DNA of 64,000 nucleotides from Flavobacterium branchiicola (GTDB lineage: Bacteria > Bacteroidota > Bacteroidia > Flavobacteriales > Flavobacteriaceae). A program made the position numbers and the translations under genes. Below the pieces are notes generated by a model. The model searched no databases. It was not told the origin of the DNA and was given only the letters and a program-made list of their open reading frames with translations. The stretch covers positions 1 through 64,000 of the forward strand of contig NZ_JAGYWA010000008.1 in the NCBI RefSeq assembly GCF_018383905.1, read 5' to 3'. Shown here one piece after another: positions 26,701 through 34,708 of the stretch. Each line of letters begins with the position of its first letter. The first letter of the stretch is position 1.

Positions 26701-29700
26701 AGTTTAATACACTGACTAATACCAATACTGAAGATTCTGTAGAATATGATACTTACGATAATCCTGTAACATCAACTAATATAATTAGAGAAGGAGGAGC
26801 TATAATTCAGACTACAGTTTCAAATGTGGGATACTACAATGATCCATCAAATGCACGATATATAATTGGACGACCAATTAATAAATCTGAAACTGTTTCT
26901 GTCACTGGTAGTACAATGAGTTCTGATGAAATTTATGAATATAATTCGAGAGGTCTTCTTGATAACAGAAAAAGAAAAGGAACCAATACAAATTACATTA
27001 CAGAAAATTTTGTTTACGATGTTGCCGGGAATATTTTGAAAAAAACAATAAGAGCATCGCAAGTTACCGCCAGAGAGCTTACTTATGGTTATGATACTTC
27101 TCGCAGATTTTTAATAAACTTTTCCGACGCAGAAAAAATGGCAACAGAGTTTGTCTATAATCCTGATGGGACATTAAAATCAGAAACAAACCCGTATGGT
27201 CTGATAACTTCATATACCTACGATTCCTGGTTTAAAAGATTAACGGCAAAAGATGAAAAACTTAATAAAACAATAAGCTACAAGTACACAAGAAATACCG
27301 AAAAAACGATTCTTTCTGTTACTACAGATGCATTAGACGGTAGCGCAACAGAGGAAACATTTGATGATCTTGGCAGAAAAATAAAATCGGCGCAAAAAGA
27401 TTTAAACGGAAATTTTTCATCTGTATCTTATATGTATGATGTTTTCGATCGCAATTATAAAACAAGCGAGCCTTATTTTGGGGATAATCCTACTCAGTGG
27501 AACGAGATGAAATTTGATATTTACAGTCGCCCTGAACAAAGTTTAATGTTTAATTCCAGAAAAACGACCGTTCTTTATGATGGTCTAAAATCTAGTATTA
27601 CAGATGGCCAGAAAACCAAAAGTTTTGTAAAAAATGCAGTAGGAAATATTGTTTCTTCTACAGAGACAATAGGTGGCACTATTAAGTATGACTATTTTGC
27701 TGATGGAAATATTAAGCAAACCGATTACAATGGCGTAAAAATAAATATTGAGCAAGACGGCTGGGGGCGTAAAACAAAAATAACAGATCCCTCGGCGGGT
27801 GTTTTTACCTATAAAAATAATGATCTGGGAGAGCTGGAAATAGAAACCAGCCAAAATGGCGAGGCTGTAACCACAATTACCCGAGATGATACAGGAAAAC
27901 CAATTAAAAAAACAGTAGTAGGAAAAGGAACTGATACAGAAACAGTATATGTTTACGACACAGCCACTAAATTGCTTACAAGAGCGACTTTTAAAGACAA
28001 AAAAGAAACCACAGGAAGCAATGAAATTGTAACAACGTATACTTACGACGATGTTTTTAAAAGAGTACTAAAAATAGAAGAAGAAAAAACAGGTGTTTCA
28101 AACTTTACCACTATATTTTCTTATGACGGACTTGGCAGGATTGATACTGAAACAAAAACAGCAAAACTGGGTGCAAAAAGAAGCAGCGTTACAACAAAAA
28201 GAGAATACAAAAATGGCGATTTATACCGAATTGTTGATAATGACACAAAAAAAGTACTTTGGCAGGTTAATGAGTTAAATGCAAAAGGGCAGTTGAAAGA
28301 GAGTGTTTTAGGAAATGGTATAAAAACGATAAACGAATACGATACCAATGGCTATGTCTCTAAAATAAAATACAATCAGACAAATGGCAGTTCTCTATTA
28401 ACATTAGATACCCAGTTTGATGTAAAAACAGATAATTTGCAGTACAGAAAAAATAGCGCATTTAATTATGACGAAAATTTTGCATACGATGAAATTGACA
28501 GATTAACCGAATTTACTAACAAATTGGGCATCAAAGAAACGCAGAGTTACGAGGCATCTGGAAAAATAAAAAGCAATGCTTTAGGAACGTATGAATATGG
28601 AGCCGCCGGAAAACCATACCAAAATACGGCTATTGCATTAACGCCGGAAGCATTGGAGTATTATAAGAATAGAGGTGAGGCCATTGTTAATAATGGTAAG
28701 ACAGAAAGAAAACTTGATGTTACCTACAATGCATTCAAAAGCCCGCTTGAGGTTACAGAAACTGGCATAGACAAAATAAGTTTTGCCTATAATGACAACA
28801 ACCAGCGCAGTACCATGTATTATGGTAGTCTGGCAGATAAATCGCTGCGACCTATGCGCAAACACTATTCTATGGATGGCACTATGGAAATTAAAGAAAA
28901 TAGCATAACAGGAACAGCCGAATTTGTTACCTACATTGGCGGTGATGGCTACTCGGCACCAGTGGTATTAAAAACCGATGGAGTAAACACGCCAAATTAT
29001 CTATATTTACATAGAGATTACCAAGGCACTATTTTGGCCATAACAGATGCAAATGCCAATGTAGTCGAAAAACGATTGTTTGATGCTTGGGGCAGTATTA
29101 TAAAAGTACAGGATGGTGCCGGAAACACCTTAGCAGGATTAACCGCTCTAGACCGCGGTTATACAGGACACGAACACCTTCAAACTGTAGGCTTGATTAA
29201 TATGAACGCCAGATTGTATGACCCTATGCTGCGCAGGTTCCTGCAGGTTGATAATTATATACAAGATGTAACCAATACCCAAAACTATAACCAGTATGGT
29301 TATGTGTTTAATAACCCGTTATTGTATACAGACCCAAGTGGTAATGTGGCGCAAAGCGGCGGAGATTGTATTGATTGTGGTTTAACGCCTGGTCAACAAA
29401 CAGGAATTGGAAATGGTATAAGAACTCTTCATGATAATTGGGATAGCTGGAGAATTAAAGAATGGTTTAATAAAAATATTAACGCAGATAAAATTAGCGA
29501 ATGGTGGAAAAGTAAAGTTAGTTTTAATAATATATTTGGTCGCCATAAAAGTTCTGGACCACCACCTAATAGGAGTGGTTATGTGGGTTTGAATAATTAT
29601 TCTAATGGACAGATAGGGATGAATAATTTTGTTTCTAAAACAACATCAGCCACTTTGCAGAGAAGTCTAATACCGGAAAACTATTTTGTTAAATTAGAAG

Positions 29701-30137
29701 GAAATAGTACAACTGTGTTTGGAAATGCTAAAATTATTAACACGAACGTTGGTGTTTCAACTGATGCAATAACGGGGGCAATAGATAAATCAATAGATTA
29801 TCAATTAAATCTGGGGATTTTTAATGGTAATTTAGAAATTTCTGGCTCATCAATAACTGTTGGGACTGGATTTTCTGCAGCTAGTCGATTATATTTAGGG
29901 AGCTCCATTACTTTATCAGCCGATTTTTTTAAAAGTAGCAATATTTCAATTAATGGTTATGGTGATTTAAATGGAGATAGTAGGTCAACTGGATTTAGCG
30001 CAGGTATAAAGCCAGCAGGAATATTATTTAAGTTTGCAGAGATTATTATGCGTCGAATTTTACCAGTGGAATTTATTCCAATTGGAGCACAGTATAATAC
30101 AATTGTGCCGATTATGGGTTCTCAATATAAAATATAA
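23742..30137 (+). CDS. SpvB / FG-GAP / RHS-repeat polymorphic toxin
   Basis: 2131 residues from the ATG at 23742; the frame is open 25 codons further up but that part overlaps the preceding gene. Order: Sec signal peptide (1-20), SpvB-type domain (about 55-330, GNAQYTIPIKVPNGINDIEP), five Ca-binding FG-GAP motifs near 372, 486, 546, 604 and 660 (such as GDFNGDGLTD), YD/RHS repeats (about 1090-1750), RHS core (DPMLRRFLQVDNYIQD near 1826), the hinge KSSGPPPNRSGYV (1936-1948), and a variable tip of about 180 residues. Proteins of this layout enclose a C-terminal toxin in an RHS shell. The tip here has no motif I recognise and is rich in Ser, Asn and Ile. The following gene is the likely immunity partner. 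Confidence 0.88.
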   Translation: MKKFYISLLFLLVGLIGFGQTESGIVVNETTVIKRVNSVQENVNTVSPQAASSNLLTATNSLTGNSAETGVVDGELSISLNGNAQYTIPIKVPNGINDIEPNVSLVYNSQNGLNGNAARGWDISGVSSITRIPASKFHDGVIDPVDFNTLDRFALDGQRLIVKSGTTGVYGADKTVYETEYFSNIKVTSYGVSPLGTKYAPAYFLVEYPDGSKAYYGNSTDSRSIMEWSILYFENAQGVRISYGYTVLDNTMYIDSIKFGAVGNGTPPNELKFIYEDRGVPENFYVGGQNVIRSKRLKDIKVFTSGIGFRNYNFSYLNVDRINKVTETSGDGTKSYNPTVFDYNMVSEEIKYLDINTLLDIGNIKSLNVAAVSGDFDADGKMDCLVYPTLGSEAKTKYWLYAEIESGFNIGLEHKVGAFEDIFPATFLSEENKVLPQGWVVVKNNNSNYTFSVYSMVKYLGASNIITQYSRLVSIPKTFFTRKIVSGDFNGDGLTDVLIFDQSTGEDNPAGTDVYFVDLKRDNTTNYKTLPGKFVTPLSRFARVEVADFNGDGKSDLYVFDTGILTIYSLNTEDKLVVLYTSGFDNTIYVPNMYGTTRFPILMGDYNGDGKSDFMIPKAYGSSQWYKYTSTGTTMIKEEKSFVPIFSPNDSYTTYNYIAIDFNNDGRTDLIKTMNYSQNNSGYISVLCYSNTNGDLKYEPKISSTSTRSDINIYALPVYLPQSLNSHNGITNKANSTLEVAFFNQSKIHFFNSGYDYKKQNLITNITTGNGVQEAISYIPLNTQFANTYQNTPIYKPSKDIAVYPNVDIVIEPNLYVVSKLEKQSKDNYKKRLFVYYGAVSNLEGLGFMGFRSVMQTDWYTDSTPMFSNIVKNNMDLRGANVENYFARGFREPLITVPFTETLKTIVKGQVTDYIVTGSDNLVATESITLKPNTIIKAGSTFSAKINEKANDSPNTPQDYITKSILTYDSTLLANKVFRLKNTATKQFNTLTNTNTEDSVEYDTYDNPVTSTNIIREGGAIIQTTVSNVGYYNDPSNARYIIGRPINKSETVSVTGSTMSSDEIYEYNSRGLLDNRKRKGTNTNYITENFVYDVAGNILKKTIRASQVTARELTYGYDTSRRFLINFSDAEKMATEFVYNPDGTLKSETNPYGLITSYTYDSWFKRLTAKDEKLNKTISYKYTRNTEKTILSVTTDALDGSATEETFDDLGRKIKSAQKDLNGNFSSVSYMYDVFDRNYKTSEPYFGDNPTQWNEMKFDIYSRPEQSLMFNSRKTTVLYDGLKSSITDGQKTKSFVKNAVGNIVSSTETIGGTIKYDYFADGNIKQTDYNGVKINIEQDGWGRKTKITDPSAGVFTYKNNDLGELEIETSQNGEAVTTITRDDTGKPIKKTVVGKGTDTETVYVYDTATKLLTRATFKDKKETTGSNEIVTTYTYDDVFKRVLKIEEEKTGVSNFTTIFSYDGLGRIDTETKTAKLGAKRSSVTTKREYKNGDLYRIVDNDTKKVLWQVNELNAKGQLKESVLGNGIKTINEYDTNGYVSKIKYNQTNGSSLLTLDTQFDVKTDNLQYRKNSAFNYDENFAYDEIDRLTEFTNKLGIKETQSYEASGKIKSNALGTYEYGAAGKPYQNTAIALTPEALEYYKNRGEAIVNNGKTERKLDVTYNAFKSPLEVTETGIDKISFAYNDNNQRSTMYYGSLADKSLRPMRKHYSMDGTMEIKENSITGTAEFVTYIGGDGYSAPVVLKTDGVNTPNYLYLHRDYQGTILAITDANANVVEKRLFDAWGSIIKVQDGAGNTLAGLTALDRGYTGHEHLQTVGLINMNARLYDPMLRRFLQVDNYIQDVTNTQNYNQYGYVFNNPLLYTDPSGNVAQSGGDCIDCGLTPGQQTGIGNGIRTLHDNWDSWRIKEWFNKNINADKISEWWKSKVSFNNIFGRHKSSGPPPNRSGYVGLNNYSNGQIGMNNFVSKTTSATLQRSLIPENYFVKLEGNSTTVFGNAKIINTNVGVSTDAITGAIDKSIDYQLNLGIFNGNLEISGSSITVGTGFSAASRLYLGSSITLSADFFKSSNISINGYGDLNGDSRSTGFSAGIKPAGILFKFAEIIMRRILPVEFIPIGAQYNTIVPIMGSQYKI

Positions 30138-30142
30138 GAATT

Positions 30143-30802
30143 ATGAAAAAACACATTATTTTTAAAATCATTGGAGTTGCATTAATGGTATTTATGGTAT
30201 ACAAAATTGTAATTTATATTGCATCAGATTTTGGAATTACAACTAACAAACTTCAATCTAAAATAAAATTGAGTGAACTAATTAATATTTCTGAGAATCG
30301 GGTTGATTATAGTTTGAATTATTATATAAATAAAGATTTTGTTGGATTTAATGCTTTAATTGATGAAAGATATTTTTTAACGGTGACCAAATTAGGTAAG
30401 ATAATAAATGGTTATGAATTAATTTCTACGAATAAACAACCAAGAAAAAAAACAAATTTCAATTTCTTCTCTTTTTCAGATATTAATGATAAGAGTGGGC
30501 GATATATAGATTTAGATAATTTTCCATTTAACACAAAAAAGCTTTATTATTTTAATACAGGTCAAATTTCGAGGATTAATCAGTCTGAATTTTATGAGAT
30601 AGAAGGAAAATTTTCTTTATTTAATATATCGTTTGAAAATGAGGATAAAAGAGATTTTGGATACGTTGGTTTCGAGGGAAAACAATCAATTAGTTTCATT
30701 AATTATAAAGGAAATCTTTTTGTGATAAATTTGATTCCCATTGGAGTTGTTTCTTATAAGAGCTTGCATAGTTTGACGGAAAAAACAATTTCGCAAAAGT
30801 AA
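30143..30802 (+). CDS. Candidate immunity protein of the RHS toxin (unknown family)
   Basis: A 219-residue protein starting 5 bases after the RHS stop, with an N-terminal transmembrane or signal segment (IIFKIIGVALMVFMVYKIVIYI) and a soluble remainder rich in Phe, Tyr, Asn and Lys. No family recognised. Position directly behind a polymorphic toxin and the membrane anchor, which would place it in the periplasm, both suit an immunity protein. Its low GC, even lower than the neighbouring toxin, fits recent acquisition. The assignment is from context only. Confidence 0.55.
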   Translation: MKKHIIFKIIGVALMVFMVYKIVIYIASDFGITTNKLQSKIKLSELINISENRVDYSLNYYINKDFVGFNALIDERYFLTVTKLGKIINGYELISTNKQPRKKTNFNFFSFSDINDKSGRYIDLDNFPFNTKKLYYFNTGQISRINQSEFYEIEGKFSLFNISFENEDKRDFGYVGFEGKQSISFINYKGNLFVINLIPIGVVSYKSLHSLTEKTISQK

Positions 30803-30849
30803 TTTTTTACTAACACATAAATCCTTTTGAGTAGCATCTTGTAAACTAA

Positions 30850-31680
30850 ATGATCTTAAATTTAAACGGAAGTTTAGGAATTGGCAGGGAGAATTCAGCA
30901 AAAGTAGGAGATTGCATAGGTTGTGGAGGTACTAATTACCCAGCCTATAATGAGAACAACATGCAGTATCATCCTGATCTTGCAGATAAAATTAAACATT
31001 GGGTAGGCGGATGGGCCAGCGCCAGAAATATTGACGAAGCGGGTACCGCAGTAGGAAAAGCAGCAAGAGATGCAGTCAATTTTATTGGCAGAAATATTGG
31101 TTCTTTGTTTGGAGGAAACAAAAGTTCAGGACCACCACCTAATAGGAGTGGTTATGTGAGTGTGGTTAATTCTAATATACTTGGAAGTATTGGTGTTAAT
31201 AGTGGTAACCCAAATGGCAAAGAAAGAATTGACACTTGTCCATATTGTTTAGATCCATCTACTATTGGACATAATTTAGTAGGTTCATATCCTGGTGGTG
31301 ATAATCCAAGATCATACAATGGAGATTATAATTATTCATACGTGCCTAACAGTATCGCAGAATACCCTGCCATTGGTCATGATAGAAGGTATGATAACAT
31401 TCACGCAACTGGTGTCTGGGGTTTATTTACAGATTCGAAAGCAATTGGAGCGGATTGGAAATTTGTTAAAGAAGAGTTAGAAATTGCATTTGATCCAGTT
31501 GCTTTATTTGGAGCGAAAGAAAGATTAAAAGCAGGAGTGTTAGGAGTTGGATTAGGTTTTTTTGCTTCGTTTAAAACTGTTTTGACTTTGTCACAATCAA
31601 ATGGTTATATGAGGATTAAAATGTGGTATATTATAAGTAATGCAGGAGTCAATAATACCCCTGTTATTCATAAACATTAA
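30850..31680 (+). CDS. Displaced RHS C-terminal tip with phospholipase A2-like motif
   Basis: 276 residues without signal peptide or RHS core. The start resembles the linker behind an RHS core (GDCIGCGG compared with GDCIDCG of the giant). The hinge KSSGPPPNRSGYV is at 91-103, identical to the giant. After it comes a new tip with IGHDRRYDN (His177, Asp178, Tyr181) and GADWKFV (Asp202), a spacing that recalls the catalytic His-Asp and the partner Asp of parvovirus-type phospholipase A2 domains. CPYC at about 130 may bind metal or form a disulfide. As it stands it cannot be exported on its own, so it is probably a silent cassette. Confidence 0.65.
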   Translation: MILNLNGSLGIGRENSAKVGDCIGCGGTNYPAYNENNMQYHPDLADKIKHWVGGWASARNIDEAGTAVGKAARDAVNFIGRNIGSLFGGNKSSGPPPNRSGYVSVVNSNILGSIGVNSGNPNGKERIDTCPYCLDPSTIGHNLVGSYPGGDNPRSYNGDYNYSYVPNSIAEYPAIGHDRRYDNIHATGVWGLFTDSKAIGADWKFVKEELEIAFDPVALFGAKERLKAGVLGVGLGFFASFKTVLTLSQSNGYMRIKMWYIISNAGVNNTPVIHKH

Positions 31681-31690
31681 GTTTGTTTAA

Positions 31691-32176
31691 ATGAGAAAAG
31701 GATTATATATAATTGGAATAGTTGTCATGCTAATTTTTGCTGTATGGATTGGTAGGGGATTTTCACCTGGAAGCTATCCTTATGCGGAGAAATATGAATT
31801 GGAATATAGTGAAGGAAGTGTAAAGCAGGCTGTTGTAAATTTTAAAAAACATAATCAAAAATTTTTAGTACCAAAAGTATCAATACATAATGAAGGCTCC
31901 TGGGAGTTGTTAGATGAAGCTAAAGGTGATTATTGGTATGGTTTTTATTTCTATTATAAAAATGAAAATCAAATTGTTTTTATTGTAATAAGATCTTTAG
32001 AGAAAAATATAACGGAATTATCCTTTGTTAGTATTAATGACGGGTTAAATATTGGAAATTGGAAAAACGTAAATGATGATTTTGATTATTTTACGAATAA
32101 GAAAGAAATGGAAAAATTTGAGAATAGTATTTTGAAAGGTATAAAGAAAGAATTAGAAATGAGTCAATCAGAATAG
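31691..32176 (+). CDS. Candidate immunity protein of the displaced tip (unknown family)
   Basis: 161 residues, 10 bases behind the displaced tip. An N-terminal hydrophobic helix (LYIIGIVVMLIFAVWIG) anchors it in the membrane or acts as a signal. The rest is aromatic and charged (GDYWYGFYFYYKNENQIVF) and ends in a Lys/Glu-rich helix. No family recognised. Context and size suit a periplasmic immunity protein, in line with the gene at 30143, which also starts with a membrane helix. Confidence 0.55.
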   Translation: MRKGLYIIGIVVMLIFAVWIGRGFSPGSYPYAEKYELEYSEGSVKQAVVNFKKHNQKFLVPKVSIHNEGSWELLDEAKGDYWYGFYFYYKNENQIVFIVIRSLEKNITELSFVSINDGLNIGNWKNVNDDFDYFTNKKEMEKFENSILKGIKKELEMSQSE

Positions 32177-32223
32177 GATATTAATTAACGGTTATAGACC
32201 GCGGTTATACAGGACACGAACAT

Positions 32224-33198
32224 TTGCAGAGTGTAGGATTGATAAATATGAATGCACGTTTGTACGACCCAATGTTGCGCAGGTTCCTGCAAGTAGATAA
32301 TTATATACAAGATGTAACCAATACCCAAAACTATAACCAGTATGGTTATGTTTACAATAATCCTCTCTTGTATATAGATCCTAGCGGTAACGCAACACAA
32401 GGAGGTGGAGGAGATTGTGTCGATTGTGGTTGGGGAGCAGTTATAGGTAATGGTATAAAAACAATAGCAGATAATTGGGATAATTGGCGTATTAAAGAAT
32501 GGGCTAATAAAAATATTAACGGAGATAAAATTAGCGAATGGTGGAAAAGTAAAATAAGCTTTAATAATATATTCGGTCGTCATAAAAGTTCAGGACCACC
32601 GCCTAACAGGAGTAGTTATGTGAACTTGAATAGTAGTAATATGTCTAGTGGACAATTGGGATTGAATACGAATTCTGCTGAAATTAAAAGTGATAATTTT
32701 ATTGGAAAATCAATCTCAACAGGATTATTGGGAATTAATACAACAATTGGAGGCATTTCTACTTATATGGTCGAAACGGCTCAATTTTACAAAATGAATG
32801 AAGTATGGCATGTTACTAAAACTGCAGGAACAAGTTTTTATTGGCAATCCAGATGGAAAAATCCCGGTGCAATGTACCATAGAGCAAATCAAATTGCCAA
32901 AGTTAAAGGAGCTAGAGGCTTATCTACAAAATTAACAAAGGCAGGAGGTGCTTTGCTGGTTGCTGATATTGCTCTTTCTGGAAATATAAAACCGTCTCAT
33001 GTTATAAATGGAGCGATGCTTGGAGTTTCAACAACAGGGGTTGGGTCTATAGTAGCAGGAGTGTGGTTTGTAGCTGATTTTGGTACAATGGGAGTGAATT
33101 ATTTAATTTATGATGAGGCTAAAGGACTTGGTGATATTCTTGATGATAGTGACTTTGGAAAAACAATAACAATAAAAATGTATGAAGGATTGTATTAA
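32224..33198 (+). CDS. Displaced RHS core fragment with third toxin tip
   Basis: A 5'-truncated RHS gene. The frame is open from 32185 and the homology begins abruptly at DRGYTGHEHLQ (32197), in the middle of the RHS core of the giant; ATG codons occur at 32248. The core, the linker and the hinge KSSGPPPNRSSYV (32584-32622) match the giant closely, and one stretch of more than 50 bases is identical. The tip that follows differs: about 180 residues ending in a Gly/Ala/Val-rich hydrophobic part (ALLVADIALSGN, GVGSIVAGVWFVADFG), which could insert in membranes. Expression alone is doubtful; a recombination donor is the better reading. Confidence 0.7.
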   Translation: MQSVGLINMNARLYDPMLRRFLQVDNYIQDVTNTQNYNQYGYVYNNPLLYIDPSGNATQGGGGDCVDCGWGAVIGNGIKTIADNWDNWRIKEWANKNINGDKISEWWKSKISFNNIFGRHKSSGPPPNRSSYVNLNSSNMSSGQLGLNTNSAEIKSDNFIGKSISTGLLGINTTIGGISTYMVETAQFYKMNEVWHVTKTAGTSFYWQSRWKNPGAMYHRANQIAKVKGARGLSTKLTKAGGALLVADIALSGNIKPSHVINGAMLGVSTTGVGSIVAGVWFVADFGTMGVNYLIYDEAKGLGDILDDSDFGKTITIKMYEGLY

Positions 33199-33586
33199 TA
33201 AAATCAGTTTTCCTGTTTTAGATATTTCGATTAATGAATTGAATGTGGAAAACGTAAGTGAAATAATTTTTTATGATATTTATTACCGTAACAAATCTTA
33301 TGATTTGTTTGAGAAATTAAGATTAAATCATAAAGTTATTGATAGTAAAGGGGCCATTTTTAAGATAATTAAACTTCAAAAAAGTGAACGTAGTTGGATA
33401 AGCTTTTTTGGAAAATTGAAAGATGAAATGATATTTGAGCTATTAGAAGAACCGATTAATTTGGATGATTTAAAAGATCTCATGGTAAATAGAATAGATA
33501 ATCTTGAATCAAATGATTATAAATTTAAATGGATAGAAAATGTTAAAAAAGCTCAAAATTTTAATGAGTTAATAAGAGCTATGTAG
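33182..33586 (+). CDS. Candidate immunity protein of the third tip (unknown family)
   Basis: 134 residues, soluble, without signal peptide. It overlaps the end of the preceding tip by 17 bases, which implies co-translation. The sequence is a mix of strands and helices (ISINELNVENVSEIIFYDIY, then FELLEEPINLDDLKDLMVN). No family recognised. Unlike the other two immunity candidates it would stay in the cytoplasm, unless the start is misjudged. Confidence 0.55.
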   Translation: MKDCINKISFPVLDISINELNVENVSEIIFYDIYYRNKSYDLFEKLRLNHKVIDSKGAIFKIIKLQKSERSWISFFGKLKDEMIFELLEEPINLDDLKDLMVNRIDNLESNDYKFKWIENVKKAQNFNELIRAM

Positions 33587-33595
33587 ACCCCGATC

Positions 33596-33786
33596 GCGCA
33601 GATTTGTAATCTGCGCCCGCAAAGTTGAGTAAACGCAAAAGGTTAGTGTTTTTAAAATAAGTACAATACAACATCTAAATCATTTTCTAAGCCTGAATAA
33701 TTTCCTTGTTTGAAGAAATTACTTTGCGGGCACAGATTACATTACAAATCTGCGCTATCATCGCGAAGAGATATCTGTGCGATCAT
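33596..33786. repeat. Dispersed hairpin repeat, copy A
   Basis: A gene-free stretch with a perfect 9-bp hairpin (33596-33604 with 33608-33616, arm GCGCAGATT) and a unit at 33749-33784 containing AGAGATATCTGTGCGATC. That unit is about 90 percent identical to 36235-36270, and CCCGCAAAGT near 33616 is inverted at 33721. GC content is higher than the surroundings. Confidence 0.65.
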
Positions 33787-33825
33787 GTTTTAATTTTTCA
33801 CAAAATAAATTTAAAGGCTAATGTT

Positions 33826-34224
33826 ATGGATAAAAAATATCATATTATTATTTTCGGTTTTTGTTTGATTGTGTTATTAGTAACTAATAAAATGAATAAG
33901 CGCAAGGCTGAAAATTCTTTAGGAGATTATGATTTCTCAATTTGTTATGTAGAAGTGTATTTTAATAGAGGAACAATTGGCCATAATGTAGGCAAAAGTT
34001 CAATTACATATTCTTATACTGTCAATAATATTCATTATGTGAATAATTATGACATGTTGTTTTATAAACTTCCTTCTTCGCCAAACGTTAATGATAAGTT
34101 TGTTGTGGCATATAATAAAAACGACCCTCAAAAAAGTCTTTTGTTGGGAGATTATCCAATTAAAATGGATAACGATTTTAAAGTTTTCTTGGATGCTCAC
34201 AAGGAAGGTGTAATTGAATTTTAA
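33826..34224 (+). CDS. Orphan membrane-anchored protein, DUF3592-like, possible immunity relic
   Basis: 132 residues from the ATG at 33826; the frame runs 40 codons further up, but through the repeat, so that part is not coding. One N-terminal membrane helix (YHIIIFGFCLIVLLVT), then a beta-rich extracytoplasmic part with ITYSYTVNNIHYVNNYDM and VNDKFVVAYNKNDPQKSLL, a pattern like DUF3592 domains. No toxin tip is next to it; a decayed RHS fragment follows at 34410. It may be the immunity gene of a lost tip. Confidence 0.6.
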   Translation: MDKKYHIIIFGFCLIVLLVTNKMNKRKAENSLGDYDFSICYVEVYFNRGTIGHNVGKSSITYSYTVNNIHYVNNYDMLFYKLPSSPNVNDKFVVAYNKNDPQKSLLLGDYPIKMDNDFKVFLDAHKEGVIEF

Positions 34225-34331
34225 GTAGGTCATGTTTCAAAATAGGGTCATATATCAGAATAGGGCATTAGTTAACAAGCCCTATTAAGCACGAATAATT
34301 AAAATGATTAATATGAATTTTATCAAAAAAA

Positions 34332-34362
34332 GAGACAGCCTTCAGGTTGTCTTTAATTTTTT
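34332..34362 (+). terminator. Terminator-like hairpin
   Basis: Stem GACAGCC (34334-34340) with GGTTGTC (34345-34351), a TTCA loop and a T-rich tail, 108 bases behind the orphan membrane protein. A second hairpin (AATAGGGC with GCCCTATT, 34259-34286) lies just before it. Confidence 0.6.
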
Positions 34363-34409
34363 AAGTTTGGAATATTGGATGACTTGGTAATCTTTGAGTT
34401 GAGTCTTTT

Positions 34410-34708
34410 TTAGGCAGTAGTACAGTAATTAGAGATCGTAATAATCAAGTATTCAAAAAGTGATTTTTTGATGCTTGGAAGGTGTTGTAAGTATAAAAGA
34501 CAGTGAAGGAAATAAGTTAGCAGGTTTAGCTATTTTAGATTGCGGTTTTACAGGTTACGAAAACCTGCAAAGTGCAGCGTTGACTAATGTAAGTGTAAGT
34601 TTGGGCGACCCTATGCTGCGCGGGTTTCTGGAGAGGTATAATTATACAGAGATAGTCTGGGAAATTGAAAAATTGATGTATTTAAGAAGGAAGACTCTGA
34701 AAATGTAG
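34410..34708 (+). pseudogene. Decayed RHS core fragment
   Basis: The translation from 34410 reads LGSSTVIRDRNNQVFKK, then a stop (TGA at 34461, where the giant has CGA for Arg), then FFDAW, which aligns to KRLFDAWGS of the giant. A two-base insertion then shifts the frame to GVVSIKDSEGNKLAGLAILD, followed by GFTGYENLQ and GDPMLRGFLERYNY, clearly the RHS core. It ends without a tip. At least one nonsense change and one frameshift make it non-functional. Confidence 0.8.

Noticed and set aside
28093..28865. Several 60-75 codon frames on both strands inside the RHS gene
   Set aside because: All lie within the continuous YD-repeat coding frame and show no independent signals.
32185..32583. Minus-strand frame of 132 codons opposite the RHS fragment
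   Set aside because: The plus strand encodes the well-conserved RHS core there. The minus frame has no recognisable features.
33596..33786. CRISPR-like array from the repeated GCGCAGATT-type units
   Set aside because: Only a few irregular, partly inverted units with no constant spacing and no cas genes; they are intergenic hairpin repeats.
33706..33825. N-terminal extension of the orphan membrane protein
   Set aside because: The first 40 codons run through the hairpin repeat; the ATG at 33826 gives a normal membrane anchor start.
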